28,769 nt of DNA from positions 1 through 28,769 of the forward strand of contig JAPHUU010000293.1 in assembly GCA_026193555.1 (NCBI GenBank), given 5' to 3'. The DNA comes from Rhodanobacter sp. (GTDB lineage Bacteria; Pseudomonadota; Gammaproteobacteria; Xanthomonadales; Rhodanobacteraceae). Both the position numbers and the translations under genes were made by a program. The first letter of the stretch is position 1. The number at the start of each line of letters is the position of its first letter. Shown one piece after another: positions 15,604 to 23,677 of this stretch. The notes beneath the pieces were generated by a model, which had not been told where the DNA came from, did not search any database, and was given only the letters and a program-made list of their open reading frames with translations.

Positions 15604-16319
15604 CAGGCACGTCGGTGGCGGATGACGAGTTGTCGCCGGCAGCGGCGGCGAATGCCGTGGTGGGGCAGGCAGTGCCGCGCGTCGTGCTGTTCGATTTCGA
15701 TGGCGTGCTGATTCACGGGGATGCGTTCCATCTGTTCGTGCGCGAGCGCTATCGCCGTTCGCCGTGGCGCATGCTGCTGGCCGTGCTCTGTGCCCCGCTG
15801 CTGCTGGCGCAATGGCCGTTCTCACGCCGATTGCCGATGCGAACGATGGTGCGCATCGCGCTGCTGGGTGTGGGCGAAAAGCGTTATCAGGCAACGGCGG
15901 CCCGGTTTGCCGCCGATCTGGCGCGTCGGCCGCGTCAGTTTTGCCGCGACGGGCTGCATGCGCTGCGTCGGCACCAGGCGGCGGGCGACCGGGTAATCGT
16001 GGTGACCGGCTGCGAGCAGCTGCTGGTGAGCGGCATCCTGCAGCAGCTGGGACTGACCAACCTCGAAGTCCTTGCCTCACAGTTGCGGCCGGGGTGGTTC
16101 GGTATGCGCGTGCGCCATCACAATGTGGGCGTGCGCAAGCTGCAGGCGCTGCACGCGCACGGCGTCAGTGCCTGGCGACTGGCCTATGGTGATTCACTGC
16201 ACGACATTCCGATGCTGAAGGCCGCAGTCGAGGCGGTGCTGGTGAATGGGACCCCGAAACTCTGCAAAAAGGTGGAAAGGGAGCTGGGTCGGGTGATCAC
16301 CCGTGTCGACTGGTTCTGA
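15600..16319 (+). CDS. HAD-superfamily (IB) phosphatase, PgpC-like
   Basis: A 239-residue HAD hydrolase. Motif I is FDFDGVL with D32 and D34; motif II is T136 in VVTG; motif III uses K180; motif IV is [11 protein letters not shown] with D198 and D202. Between motifs I and II there is a helical cap with a hydrophobic patch ([19 protein letters not shown]), as in PgpC-type enzymes that dephosphorylate phosphatidylglycerophosphate at the membrane. Related HAD-IB enzymes act on phosphoserine or on AMP-like compounds, so the substrate is uncertain. The GTG at 15600 overlaps the trpC stop; a GTG at 15615 is an alternative. A link to tryptophan synthesis is by co-transcription only. Confidence 0.82.
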   Translation: MTGTSVADDELSPAAAANAVVGQAVPRVVLFDFDGVLIHGDAFHLFVRERYRRSPWRMLLAVLCAPLLLAQWPFSRRLPMRTMVRIALLGVGEKRYQATAARFAADLARRPRQFCRDGLHALRRHQAAGDRVIVVTGCEQLLVSGILQQLGLTNLEVLASQLRPGWFGMRVRHHNVGVRKLQALHAHGVSAWRLAYGDSLHDIPMLKAAVEAVLVNGTPKLCKKVERELGRVITRVDWF

Positions 16320-16404
16320 TTCCGTCCGCGATCGTGCCATTTGTCGTCTCCCATCCTGTTCGTCGGCAGCCATTGTCTGTCGTGGGCGCTCGCAAAAGCA
16401 TGGC

Positions 16405-16433
16405 TTGCAGACGGTCATCGCATTTATTATGTT
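16405..16433 (+). promoter_or_regulatory. Promoter of the MarR-GNAT gene
   Basis: TTGCAG (16405-16410), a 17-base spacer and TATGTT (16428-16433) make a reasonable sigma-70 promoter. The -10 box lies inside the palindrome at 16426-16447, so repressor bound there would block polymerase. Confidence 0.55.
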
Positions 16434-16447
16434 AGCGCTTACATAAT
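16426..16447. promoter_or_regulatory. Palindromic operator, probable MarR autoregulation site
   Basis: ATTATGT-T-AGCGCT-T-ACATAAT: 7-bp arms around a palindromic AGCGCT core, 22 bases with only the two symmetrical T positions not pairing. This is the size and A/T-rich arm style of MarR-family operators. It sits immediately upstream of a gene encoding a MarR domain and overlaps its -10 box. Confidence 0.68.
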
Positions 16448-16461
16448 TGATGGAATCACCC

Positions 16462-17451
16462 ATGTATCTCTCATCGCTGACCGAGCTGGCATTCGGTAGT
16501 CGGCTGAAGGCACTCAGTGATCGCTTCTATGCCGCGGTCGACGAGGTGTATCGCAGCTGCGGCGCCGGAATCGAGTCGCGCTGGTTTCCCGTGATGCGGT
16601 TTTTGTGGGAACACGGGCCGACGACCGTCACCGAAATGGCCGAGGCCATCGGGCAGACACATTCGGCGGTCAGCCAGCTGGCCAACAAGCTGGTGCGAGC
16701 GGGCCTGTTGCTGCGACGCGACGATCCGGCCGATGGCCGGCGGTGCCTGCTCTCGCTGACGGACCAGGGCGCGAAGTCGCTGGAGAAGCTGGGTCCGGTG
16801 TGGGTCGCGATAAGGCAGGGCATGCAGGATTCCCTCGGGCCGCAAAGCCGCCTGCTGCAGGCCCTGCATGACTGCGAGCAGGCGCTGGATGCGCAGCCGC
16901 TGGTCGGAAAGATCCTGGACAGGCATGCCGTACTGACCCAGTCGAGGGTCGAGATCGTGCCGTTCGAGCCACGCCTGCGGGAATACTTCTACGAGCTCAA
17001 TGCGGCGTGGCTGAAGAAATATTTCGTGATCGAGCCGCTCGACGAGCAGGTGCTGCGCGACCCGGAACATCGAGTGCTGGAGCCGGGCGGCGCGATCTTC
17101 TTCGCCATGCTTGAAGGCGAGGTGATCGGGACATGTGCGCTGCTATACGAATCGGCGGATCTGTTCGAGTTGTCCAAGATGGCGGTGAATGAGGCATTTC
17201 AAGGCATGGGCATCGGGCGCCGGTTGCTGGATGCGGCGATCGCCGAGTTCCATCGGCGCGGCGGTCAGACCTTGTTCCTGGAGTCCAGCAGCCGTCTCAC
17301 GCCGGCATTGCACATGTACGAGCGCGCAGGATTTGTTCTCCAACCTGCGGTTCGCGATGGTTCGCACTATCAGCGTGCCGACGTCTACATGATCTACACG
17401 CCGACAGGGGCGGCTGCGCCGCCGCGAAAAGGTGCCGGGCGAAAGAACTAG
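16462..17451 (+). CDS. MarR-GNAT fusion: winged-helix regulator with acetyltransferase domain
   Basis: 330 residues. The N-terminal half (~10-140) is a MarR winged helix: VMRFLWEHGPTTVTEMAEAI, then the recognition helix HSAVSQLANKLVRAGLL and wing DPADGRRCLLSLTDQG. The C-terminal half (~160-315) is a GNAT N-acetyltransferase with MLEGEVIGTCALL, FELSKMAVNEAFQGMGIGRRLL (acetyl-CoA loop Q-G-M-G-I-G) and ALHMYERAGF. Such fusions probably sense or acetylate a small molecule while repressing transcription. The ATG at 16462 is preferred because GGAA precedes it; an ATG at 16450 adds four residues. It has its own promoter and operator and ends in a stop shared with convergent clp. Target genes and substrate are not evident. 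Confidence 0.9.
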   Translation: MYLSSLTELAFGSRLKALSDRFYAAVDEVYRSCGAGIESRWFPVMRFLWEHGPTTVTEMAEAIGQTHSAVSQLANKLVRAGLLLRRDDPADGRRCLLSLTDQGAKSLEKLGPVWVAIRQGMQDSLGPQSRLLQALHDCEQALDAQPLVGKILDRHAVLTQSRVEIVPFEPRLREYFYELNAAWLKKYFVIEPLDEQVLRDPEHRVLEPGGAIFFAMLEGEVIGTCALLYESADLFELSKMAVNEAFQGMGIGRRLLDAAIAEFHRRGGQTLFLESSSRLTPALHMYERAGFVLQPAVRDGSHYQRADVYMIYTPTGAAAPPRKGAGRKN

Positions 17452-18146
17452 CGGGTGCCGAGTACCACGATGGTCTTGCCCGAGACGTTGATCATGCCCT
17501 GTTCCTCGAGCTGTTTGAGCACGCGACCGACCATTTCGCGCGAGCAGCCCACGATGCGGCTCACCTCCTGTCGCGAGATGCGGATCTGGGTGCCATCCGG
17601 GTGGGTCATTGCATCAGGCTCCTGGCAAAGATCCAGCAGGGTCCGTGAAATGCGGTTGGTGACGTCCATGAAGGCCATCCGGCTGACCTGACGCGAGGTA
17701 CGCAGCAGACGGTTGGTGAGCTGGGCGCCGATCGCGAACAGGATCTTCGGGCATTCCTCGCGCAGCTGCCCTTCCATCAGCTGGAACAGACGCTCGTAGC
17801 TGATCTCCGCCATCTCGCAGGGTGTGCGGGTACGCACCATTGATTCGCGCTGGGCCTGCTCGACGAACAGGCCCATCTCGCCGATGAACTGGCCGCGGCT
17901 GATGTAGGCCAGAATCAGCTCCCGTCCCTGCTCATCCTCGGTGCACACCGCCAGCGAGCCCTCGACCACGTAATACAGCGTATTGGCGGGGTCGCCGGGG
18001 CGGATGATTGCGGTCTTGCCGGGATAGCGGCGGCGATGGCACAGTGCCAGGAAGCGCTCCATCGACGCGGGATCCGGCGCGAAGTTCAGTGGAGCCTGGG
18101 AGCGCTCGAAGGCCTGTTGCAGCTGGTATTTGAGTGGTTGCGACAC
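17448..18146 (-). CDS. clp: CRP/FNR-family global regulator Clp (c-di-GMP-responsive type)
   Basis: 232 residues, close in size and sequence to Xanthomonas Clp, which controls virulence, extracellular enzymes and polysaccharide and is inhibited by cyclic di-GMP. The cyclic-nucleotide fold (~25-145) contains RPGDPANTLYYVVEGSL and GQFIGEMGLF; the helix-turn-helix near the C-terminus reads ISRQEVSRIVGCSREMVGRVL. Residues reported for c-di-GMP contact in Xanthomonas Clp align, by my reading, with E101, R156, R168 and D172 here, while D70 is replaced by E72. The gene ends convergently with the MarR-GNAT gene, sharing CTAG as both stops, and faces away from speD. Regulon size here is unknown. Confidence 0.93.
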   Translation of the reverse strand: MSQPLKYQLQQAFERSQAPLNFAPDPASMERFLALCHRRRYPGKTAIIRPGDPANTLYYVVEGSLAVCTEDEQGRELILAYISRGQFIGEMGLFVEQAQRESMVRTRTPCEMAEISYERLFQLMEGQLREECPKILFAIGAQLTNRLLRTSRQVSRMAFMDVTNRISRTLLDLCQEPDAMTHPDGTQIRISRQEVSRIVGCSREMVGRVLKQLEEQGMINVSGKTIVVLGTR

Positions 18147-18434
18147 GATGACTCCTGAATCCGGCAGTTTTCAACAGCGATCACCGAGGTTGCCGCGTGC
18201 GAATCACTTGTCACGCTGCGTATGCCGCATTATGGCAAACCTGCGCCGTTGACGCTGGTTCAGTTTTCCACGATTTTGCCGCATACTTGGCGGTCTTTCG
18301 GCGGCGACGAGGTTGTCGCGTGCCGGTCACAAGGGTCGCGGAAGCTTGTTGCCTGCGCGCCACACCATTCAGCGGGGACCCTTGTCGCTAACCCGCCTCT
18401 ACCTGCTGGCCTTGATCGGTCATGGAGAGTCGCC
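18147..18434. promoter_or_regulatory. Divergent clp-speD intergenic region
   Basis: 288 bases carrying the promoters of clp (minus) and speD (plus). A TTGACG near 18249 with a 17-base spacer leads to an A/T-rich GATTTT, only a weak -10. No perfect Clp box (TGTGA-N6-TCACA) is present; the nearest, TGCGA to TCACG around 18197-18215, has the wrong spacing. Exact start sites cannot be placed by eye. Confidence 0.4.
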
Positions 18435-19220
18435 TTGGTAAAACCACTTCCCCGTCTGCGTCTTCAGGGTTTCAACAACCTGACCAAGGCGTTGAGCTTC
18501 AACATCTACGACATCTGCTATGCGGTGTCCGAGGAGCAGCGTGGACGTTACATCGAGTACATCGATGAGCAATACGATGCCGATCGCCTGACTCAGATCC
18601 TCACCGACGTGGCCGAGATCATCGGCGCCAACATCCTCAACATCGCGCGCCAGGACTATGACCCGCAGGGTGCCTCGGTGACCATGTTGATCTCCGAGGA
18701 GCCGGTGCTGGAGAAGCTCGGACGCGACACCATTTCCGGTGCGGTGGTGACACACCTGGACAAGAGTCACATCACCGTCCATACCTACCCGGAAACGCAC
18801 CCGCACAATGGCATCGCGACGTTCCGCGCCGATATCGACGTGGCTACCTGTGGCGTGATCTCGCCGTTGAAGGCGTTGAACTACCTGATCGACAGCTTCG
18901 AGTCGGACATCGTGGTCTGTGACTATCGGGTGCGCGGTTTCACCCGCGACGTGAAGGGCAAGAAGCACTTCATCGACCACAAGATCAATTCGGTGCAGGA
19001 CTACCTGGCCAAGCACATCCGCCAGAAGTACGAGATGTTCGACGTCAACGTGTACCAGGAAAACATGTTCCACACGAAGATGCACATCAAGGACTTCGAC
19101 CTCGACACTTACCTGTTCGAGTCCCAGGCCGACGACCTGTCGTTCAAGGATCGTCAGCGCATCGAGTCGCTGCTGCGCAGGGAGATAGAGGAACTATTCC
19201 ACGGTCGCAATCTGATGTGA
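18435..19220 (+). CDS. speD: S-adenosylmethionine decarboxylase proenzyme
   Basis: Makes decarboxylated AdoMet, the aminopropyl donor for spermidine. 261 residues, the long E. coli/xanthomonad type. The proenzyme cleaves itself before S111 in [16 protein letters not shown]; that serine becomes the catalytic pyruvoyl group. Other conserved stretches are [64 protein letters not shown] and the C-terminal [11 protein letters not shown]. No ATG fits the conserved N-terminus [20 protein letters not shown]; a TTG at 18435 preceded by GGAGAG (18424-18429) at ideal spacing is the start. The frame is open to 18222, but that part is non-conserved. A strong terminator follows directly. speE is not in the window. 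Confidence 0.96.
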   Translation: MVKPLPRLRLQGFNNLTKALSFNIYDICYAVSEEQRGRYIEYIDEQYDADRLTQILTDVAEIIGANILNIARQDYDPQGASVTMLISEEPVLEKLGRDTISGAVVTHLDKSHITVHTYPETHPHNGIATFRADIDVATCGVISPLKALNYLIDSFESDIVVCDYRVRGFTRDVKGKKHFIDHKINSVQDYLAKHIRQKYEMFDVNVYQENMFHTKMHIKDFDLDTYLFESQADDLSFKDRQRIESLLRREIEELFHGRNLM

Positions 19221-19223
19221 TCG

Positions 19224-19250
19224 AAAAGCCCGCCGCAAGGCGGGCTTTTT
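19224..19250. terminator. Bidirectional intrinsic terminator between speD and coq7
   Basis: Stem AAGCCCGCC (19226-19234) / GGCGGGCTT (19239-19247) with a GCAA loop and T-run to 19250; AAAA on the other side serves the minus strand. It starts three bases after the speD stop and lies about 80 bases from the convergent coq7 stop. Confidence 0.9.
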
Positions 19251-19331
19251 CGTGGGTCGGGAGGATTGGCAGGAGAGGGGGGCATGTGCCGCCGGTTTGA
19301 ATGCGGTGGGCAGCGTACGCACTCGGCAGCC

Positions 19332-19973
19332 TCAAATGCGATAGGCCACGGTTTTCATCAGCATCGAGCTGAAATGCATCAGCTTCGGCAGCGGAAACGG
19401 CAACTTGATGCCGCCGCGTTGCTGCGCCGCCTGCGCGTGGCGCACTTCGTCGGACTGCATCTGCTTCAGCACGGCACGTGAGCGCTGGTCCTGCGCAGGC
19501 AGCCGTTGAATATGTTCGGCGAGATGGGCTTCCACCTGGTGTTCGGTTTCCATCACAAATCCCAGGCTGATCGGGTCCCCTGCCAGGGCAGCCGTGGCGC
19601 CGATCAGGTAACTGCCCAGATACCACAGCGGGTTGAGCAGGCTGGGTCGGCTATCCAGATCCTGCAGGCGAGTGGCGCACCAGGCCAGGTGATCGGTTTC
19701 CTCGGCAGCGGCATGCAGCAGGTGTTCGCGATTCTCCGCGCTTCGAGCCAGTGCCGCCTGACCGAAATACAGGGCTTGGGCGCACACCTCGCCGGTGTGA
19801 TTGACCCGCATCAGGCCGGCGGCGTGACGCCGCTCGGTGTCGTCCATGTCAGCGTCATCCAGGCCCAGCGCGGGCGAAACTCGGTTCGATGCGGGGGTAC
19901 CGGCGATCGCCTCCATGGCGCGTTCGCACCCGGCCAGCAGGCGGTCGAGCGGGGTCAATGTGCGGACATTCAT
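19332..19973 (-). CDS. coq7: Coq7-type ubiquinone biosynthesis hydroxylase (DMQ hydroxylase)
   Basis: Membrane-associated di-iron monooxygenase that hydroxylates demethoxy-ubiquinol in the last ring hydroxylation of ubiquinone synthesis. 213 residues. The six di-iron ligands are recognisable: E62 (in RVNHTGEVCAQ), E92 and H95 (in AEETDHLAW), E144 (in VMETEHQVEAH), E176 and H179 (in SDEVRHAQ). The hydrophobic LWYLGSYLIGATAALAGD between them is the membrane-contact helix. The ATG at 19973 has GGAG six bases upstream; an earlier ATG at 20003 would overlap the upstream gene by 14 bases and is less likely. It follows the GlcF-like gene closely and probably shares its transcript. E. coli uses UbiF, a flavoprotein, for this step. 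Confidence 0.96.
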   Translation of the reverse strand: MNVRTLTPLDRLLAGCERAMEAIAGTPASNRVSPALGLDDADMDDTERRHAAGLMRVNHTGEVCAQALYFGQAALARSAENREHLLHAAAEETDHLAWCATRLQDLDSRPSLLNPLWYLGSYLIGATAALAGDPISLGFVMETEHQVEAHLAEHIQRLPAQDQRSRAVLKQMQSDEVRHAQAAQQRGGIKLPFPLPKLMHFSSMLMKTVAYRI

Positions 19974-19989
19974 GGGGACTCCGGTTTGA

Positions 19990-21204
19990 TCAAGCGTGTT
20001 CAAGTTGCTGGGCCAGCAGGGTCAGCGGGTGCAAGTGCCGCCACTGCAGGCCCTGATCCCGGATGCCGGCGCCCAGATGCAGGCGGCAACCGATGTTCGA
20101 GGACAACAGCAAATGCGGTTCAAGCGCGCCCAGTTGTCGCAGCATCCGGTCGCGAAGTTGCGCGGCGCGCTCCGGGTATTCCAGCAGATGGCTGCCGGCG
20201 GCGCCACAGCAGGACGCGGGTGGTGGCAGCGGTACGACATCCAGCTGGGGCACGCGGTGCAATAGCTGCAACAGCGCCCCCGCACTGCCAGCCACGTTCA
20301 GCTGCGTGCAGGGCAGGTGCAGCGCCACGCGTCGGGCCAGCGGGCGGAATCGCATGGCCTCGGCATGTGGCGCCAGCAGCTCCAGCGGATCCATCACGCT
20401 GACGTCCGGAAGGGCGCGTCGAAGCGTGCCGAGACAGCCGGGCGTCACCGACAGCAACCGGGTGGCGCCGCTGGCAAGCCACGCCTTTTGCACTTTGCGG
20501 GCGGCCCGCTCGGCTCCCTTCGTTGCACCGCCATGCAGATCCATCGCGCCACAGCAGAATGCGGGCAGCACACTCACCTGGAACCCTGCGGCCTGCAGCA
20601 AAGCCACTGCCGCCTGCTGTGCCTCGGCATCGTCGACGCTTGCCACGCAACCCGGAAACAGCGCGACGCAGGGCCCCTCGGCGTGCGTCTCGTCAGTCCT
20701 GACGCGCATCGCCGGGGCGGCGACGGGCATGGTACGCAGAGCGGCGCGCCAGGGCGAAGCGGTGGGCAATCGACGGATCAGGAGATCTTTCCAGCGAGGC
20801 AGCGCCAGCCAGCGGCCGAACCAGCGCAGGAGGCGCATCCACGCCGGTCGCTTGATCAGGCCCAGCAAATGCTTCGGTCGTTGCGGCGATGGCCCCAGCG
20901 AGGCACGGGTCGCGATCAGCAGTTCACCGTACTGTACGTGCGCGGGACAGACCTTCTCGCAATTCAGGCAGCCCAGGCAGTGATCCAAGTGCTCGCGCAG
21001 GCCGGCAGCGGGGTCGGCCAGACCACGGGCCAGCGCCGAGGCGATGGCAATGCGTCCGCGCGGCGATTCTGCCTCGTTCCTATCCAGCGCATAAGTGGGG
21101 CAAACCGGCAGGCACAGCCCGCATTGCACGCATTGATCAGCCAGATCGGCAATGCGGCCACTTGGGGTGCTGTGGGGGGTCTTTTCAAGCGGCATGTCCA
21201 TCAT
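19990..21204 (-). CDS. Fe-S oxidoreductase, GlcF-like (glycolate oxidase iron-sulfur subunit family)
   Basis: 404 residues. Two [4Fe-4S] clusters are marked by C25xxC28xxC31xxxC35P and C76xxC79xxC82xxxC86P. Two CCG (cysteine-rich) domains follow, with FPGCVASV and FCCGAMDLHGG in the first and LHLPCTQLN and PPASCCGAAGSHLL in the second, as in GlcF, GlpC and heterodisulfide reductase subunit HdrB. In GlcF the partners are GlcD and GlcE, encoded nearby in classical operons, but neither is in this window, so the electron donor is unknown. The start is one of three close ATGs (21204, 21201, 21195); none has a strong ribosome site. Its stop is 16 bases from the coq7 ATG. The symbol is withheld because the partner genes are missing. 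Confidence 0.86.
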   Translation of the reverse strand: MMDMPLEKTPHSTPSGRIADLADQCVQCGLCLPVCPTYALDRNEAESPRGRIAIASALARGLADPAAGLREHLDHCLGCLNCEKVCPAHVQYGELLIATRASLGPSPQRPKHLLGLIKRPAWMRLLRWFGRWLALPRWKDLLIRRLPTASPWRAALRTMPVAAPAMRVRTDETHAEGPCVALFPGCVASVDDAEAQQAAVALLQAAGFQVSVLPAFCCGAMDLHGGATKGAERAARKVQKAWLASGATRLLSVTPGCLGTLRRALPDVSVMDPLELLAPHAEAMRFRPLARRVALHLPCTQLNVAGSAGALLQLLHRVPQLDVVPLPPPASCCGAAGSHLLEYPERAAQLRDRMLRQLGALEPHLLLSSNIGCRLHLGAGIRDQGLQWRHLHPLTLLAQQLEHA

Positions 21205-21242
21205 GCTATCATTGCCAGCTCACAGCCCGCCGGTCGGTGGGC

Positions 21243-21272
21243 TTGCGCCGCAGATGAGAGCTCCGCTATCAT
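21243..21272 (+). promoter_or_regulatory. Promoter of the rplM-rpsI operon
   Basis: TTGCGC (21243-21248), an 18-base spacer and TATCAT (21267-21272) lead to a start near 21279, leaving a 55-base leader before rplM. An A/T-richer, well-matched promoter would be expected for ribosomal genes, so this is only a fair candidate. Confidence 0.45.
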
Positions 21273-21333
21273 CTCGCGCCTTTGATCCACCGATGACGCG
21301 TACCGCCTGATGGCGGCATACCAGGTATTTGAA

Positions 21334-21762
21334 ATGAAAACGTTTAGCGCCAATGCAGACAACGTCAAGCGCGACTGGTTCGTGGTCGATGCCACGAACA
21401 AGACGCTCGGTCGCCTGTCGACTGAAATCGCACGTCGTCTGCGCGGCAAGCACAAGCCGGAATACACCCCGCATTGCGACACCGGCGATTATATCGTGGT
21501 GATCAACGCGCAGAAGGTGGCTGTCACCGGGAAAAAGCTGGACGACAAGAAGTATCACCGCTTCACCGGTTACATCGGCAATCTGAAGACCACCAGTCTG
21601 AAGGACCTGCTGGCAACCTACCCGGAGCGCGTGATCGAGATCGCCGTCAAGGGCATGCTGCCGAAGAACCCGCTGGGTCGCGAGATGTATCGCAAGCTCA
21701 AGGTTTACGGTGGCGCCGAACATCCGCATACCGCTCAGCAGCCGCAGGCGCTGGAACTCTAA
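21334..21762 (+). CDS. rplM: 50S ribosomal protein L13 (uL13)
   Basis: 142 residues, exactly the E. coli length. [76 protein letters not shown] and [20 protein letters not shown] are all conserved L13 blocks. It binds 23S rRNA early in large-subunit assembly. The ATG at 21334 is chosen over an upstream ATG at 21310, which adds eight non-conserved residues. rpsI follows after nine bases, the usual L13-S9 operon, probably with feedback on a leader, although no binding structure was identified. Confidence 0.98.
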   Translation: MKTFSANADNVKRDWFVVDATNKTLGRLSTEIARRLRGKHKPEYTPHCDTGDYIVVINAQKVAVTGKKLDDKKYHRFTGYIGNLKTTSLKDLLATYPERVIEIAVKGMLPKNPLGREMYRKLKVYGGAEHPHTAQQPQALEL

Positions 21763-21771
21763 GGAACCATC

Positions 21772-22164
21772 ATGACGATCCAGCAGAATTACGGCACCGG
21801 CCGCCGCAAAACCTCCGCCGCCCGCGTGTTCCTGCGCAAGGGCAAGGGCGACATCGTCGTCAACGGCAAGACGCTTGAGGCGTTTTTCGGTCGCGAGACC
21901 TCGTGCATGATCGTGCGCCAGCCGCTCGAGCTGACCGATAACACCGAAAAGTTCGACGTGATGGTCACCGTCGCTGGCGGCGGCATCACCGGCCAGGCCG
22001 GAGCGATCCGCCTGGGCATCGCCCGCGCGCTGATCGAATACGACGAAACCCTGAAGTCGCCGCTGCGCAAGGCCGGTTTCGTGACCCGGGACGCCCGCGA
22101 AGTCGAGCGCAAGAAGGTCGGTCTGCACAAGGCACGTCGCGCGACCCAGTTCTCCAAGCGCTAA
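21772..22164 (+). CDS. rpsI: 30S ribosomal protein S9 (uS9)
   Basis: 130 residues, the E. coli length. Characteristic are [52 protein letters not shown], and the basic tail [16 protein letters not shown], whose terminal SKR reaches the P-site tRNA anticodon. AAGGA is a good ribosome site 5 bases before the ATG. The tRNA-Gln gene starts only 13 bases after the stop, with no room for a separate promoter. Confidence 0.98.
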   Translation: MTIQQNYGTGRRKTSAARVFLRKGKGDIVVNGKTLEAFFGRETSCMIVRQPLELTDNTEKFDVMVTVAGGGITGQAGAIRLGIARALIEYDETLKSPLRKAGFVTRDAREVERKKVGLHKARRATQFSKR

Positions 22165-22176
22165 AATCAGCTTTAT

Positions 22177-22250
22177 AGCCCCGTAGCCAAGCGGTAAGGC
22201 ACCTGACTCTGACTCAGGCATCGGTGGTTCGAATCCATCCGGGGCTGCCA
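22177..22250 (+). tRNA. tRNA-Gln (anticodon CTG)
   Basis: 74 bases including an encoded CCA. The acceptor stem AGCCCCG (22177-22183) pairs with CGGGGCT (22240-22246), discriminator G. D arm AGCCAAGCGGTAAGGC is present. The anticodon arm CCTGA-CTCTGAC-TCAGG gives anticodon CTG reading CAG codons. The T loop is GGTTCGAATC. It is carried on the rplM-rpsI transcript and released by processing, judging by the 12-base gap, with a terminator about 42 bases downstream. Confidence 0.97.
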
Positions 22251-22291
22251 CACCCAGATCCGAGTGCCCGCAGTCACGGGGTAGAACGATC

Positions 22292-22317
22292 AAAAGCCCG
22301 CCATTGGCGGGCTTTTT
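22292..22317. terminator. Bidirectional intrinsic terminator after tRNA-Gln
   Basis: Stem GCCCGCC (22296-22302) / GGCGGGC (22306-22312), loop ATT, with AAAA before and TTTTT after. It ends the rplM-rpsI-tRNA transcript on the plus strand and could stop rpiA transcription on the minus strand. The stem is nearly identical to the terminator after speD. Confidence 0.88.
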
Positions 22318-22465
22318 CGTATCTGCCGGTTCCTCCGAAGCCCAGGCTGGTCAACCAGCTGACTGACCACTGGTTAAGTCACACGCGATCTGCCACATCG
22401 ATCCGGTGCGGCGGTGCCGAGGTGTGCCGACCGGGCGTCGGTCGGCACGTTCCTGGTGGCGGGTT

Positions 22466-23107
22466 CTACAGGACCTGGTCGCCAACCAGCACCACATCGG
22501 CCGGGCGGCGGGCGAACAGGCCGACGGTGACGATGCCCGGCAGCTGGTTGAGCTCGCTCTCCAGTGCCACCGGGTCGGTGATCTGCCAGCCGTGCACGTC
22601 GATGATCCAGTTGCCGTTGTCGGTTATCACGCCATCGCGCCACACCGGCTGCCCGCCGCGCTTGACGATCTCGCGTCCGATGAAGCTGCGCGCCATCGGG
22701 ATTACCTCGATCGGCAGCGGGAACTTGCCGAGCAGATCCACCCGCTTGCTGGAATCGATGATGCAGATGAACTTTTCGCTCGCGGCGGCAACGATCTTCT
22801 CGCGAGTAAGGGCGGCCCCGCCACCCTTGATCAGGCGCTTGAACGGGTCACATTCATCGGCGCCATCAATGTAGACCGACAACGGGCCGGCGGAATTGAG
22901 GTCGAGTACCGGGATGGCGAGTTTCTTCAGCTGGGCGGTGGATTGCTCTGAACTCGAGACCGCGCCCTGGATGCGGTCACGCAGGTCCGCCAGTGCGTCG
23001 ATGAAAAAAGCCACCGTGGAGCCGGTGCCGACGCCGACAATGTCACCGTTCTCGACGTAGCGGATGGCACTTTCGCCAGCGAGGCGCTTTTCATTGGCAT
23101 TGCTCAT
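22466..23107 (-). CDS. rpiA: Ribose-5-phosphate isomerase A
   Basis: Interconverts ribose 5-phosphate and ribulose 5-phosphate in the non-oxidative pentose phosphate pathway. 213 residues. Signatures: [17 protein letters not shown] (phosphate loop), YIDGADECD (catalytic aspartates), [19 protein letters not shown] (catalytic glutamate and lysine) and the [21 protein letters not shown] region. The ATG at 23107 has AGGA six bases upstream; the frame extends to 23179 but without conservation. Together with rpe (5858-6526) both isomerisation steps around ribulose 5-phosphate are encoded in this window, in separate transcripts. Confidence 0.97.
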   Translation of the reverse strand: MSNANEKRLAGESAIRYVENGDIVGVGTGSTVAFFIDALADLRDRIQGAVSSSEQSTAQLKKLAIPVLDLNSAGPLSVYIDGADECDPFKRLIKGGGAALTREKIVAAASEKFICIIDSSKRVDLLGKFPLPIEVIPMARSFIGREIVKRGGQPVWRDGVITDNGNWIIDVHGWQITDPVALESELNQLPGIVTVGLFARRPADVVLVGDQVL

Positions 23108-23159
23108 GGGGATCCTGTGCTGACTTGGAAGCTGCATTATGCGGGGCGGTCGACTGCGG

Positions 23160-23173
23160 GGCGAGTACTCGCC
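23160..23173. repeat. 14-bp perfect palindrome upstream of rpiA
   Basis: GGCGAGTACTCGCC, between rpiA and the EVE-domain gene. It could be an operator or a processing site on the transcript; no T-run follows, so it is not a standard terminator. Confidence 0.4.
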
Positions 23174-23209
23174 TCCCACCCCGGTCCTCCCGCTCAGGGG
23201 AAGGGCATT

Positions 23210-23673
<464 letters not shown>

Positions 23674-23677
<4 letters not shown>

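Noticed and set aside
13519..16080. An 853-codon open frame on the minus strand across trpD, trpC and the HAD gene
   Set aside because: It is antisense to three well-conserved genes, rich in Arg/Ser/Pro, and has no recognisable domain; a GC-bias shadow.
18197..18215. A possible Clp/CRP box in the clp-speD gap
   Set aside because: TGCGA and TCACG half-sites are 8 bases apart in place of 6 and each is imperfect.
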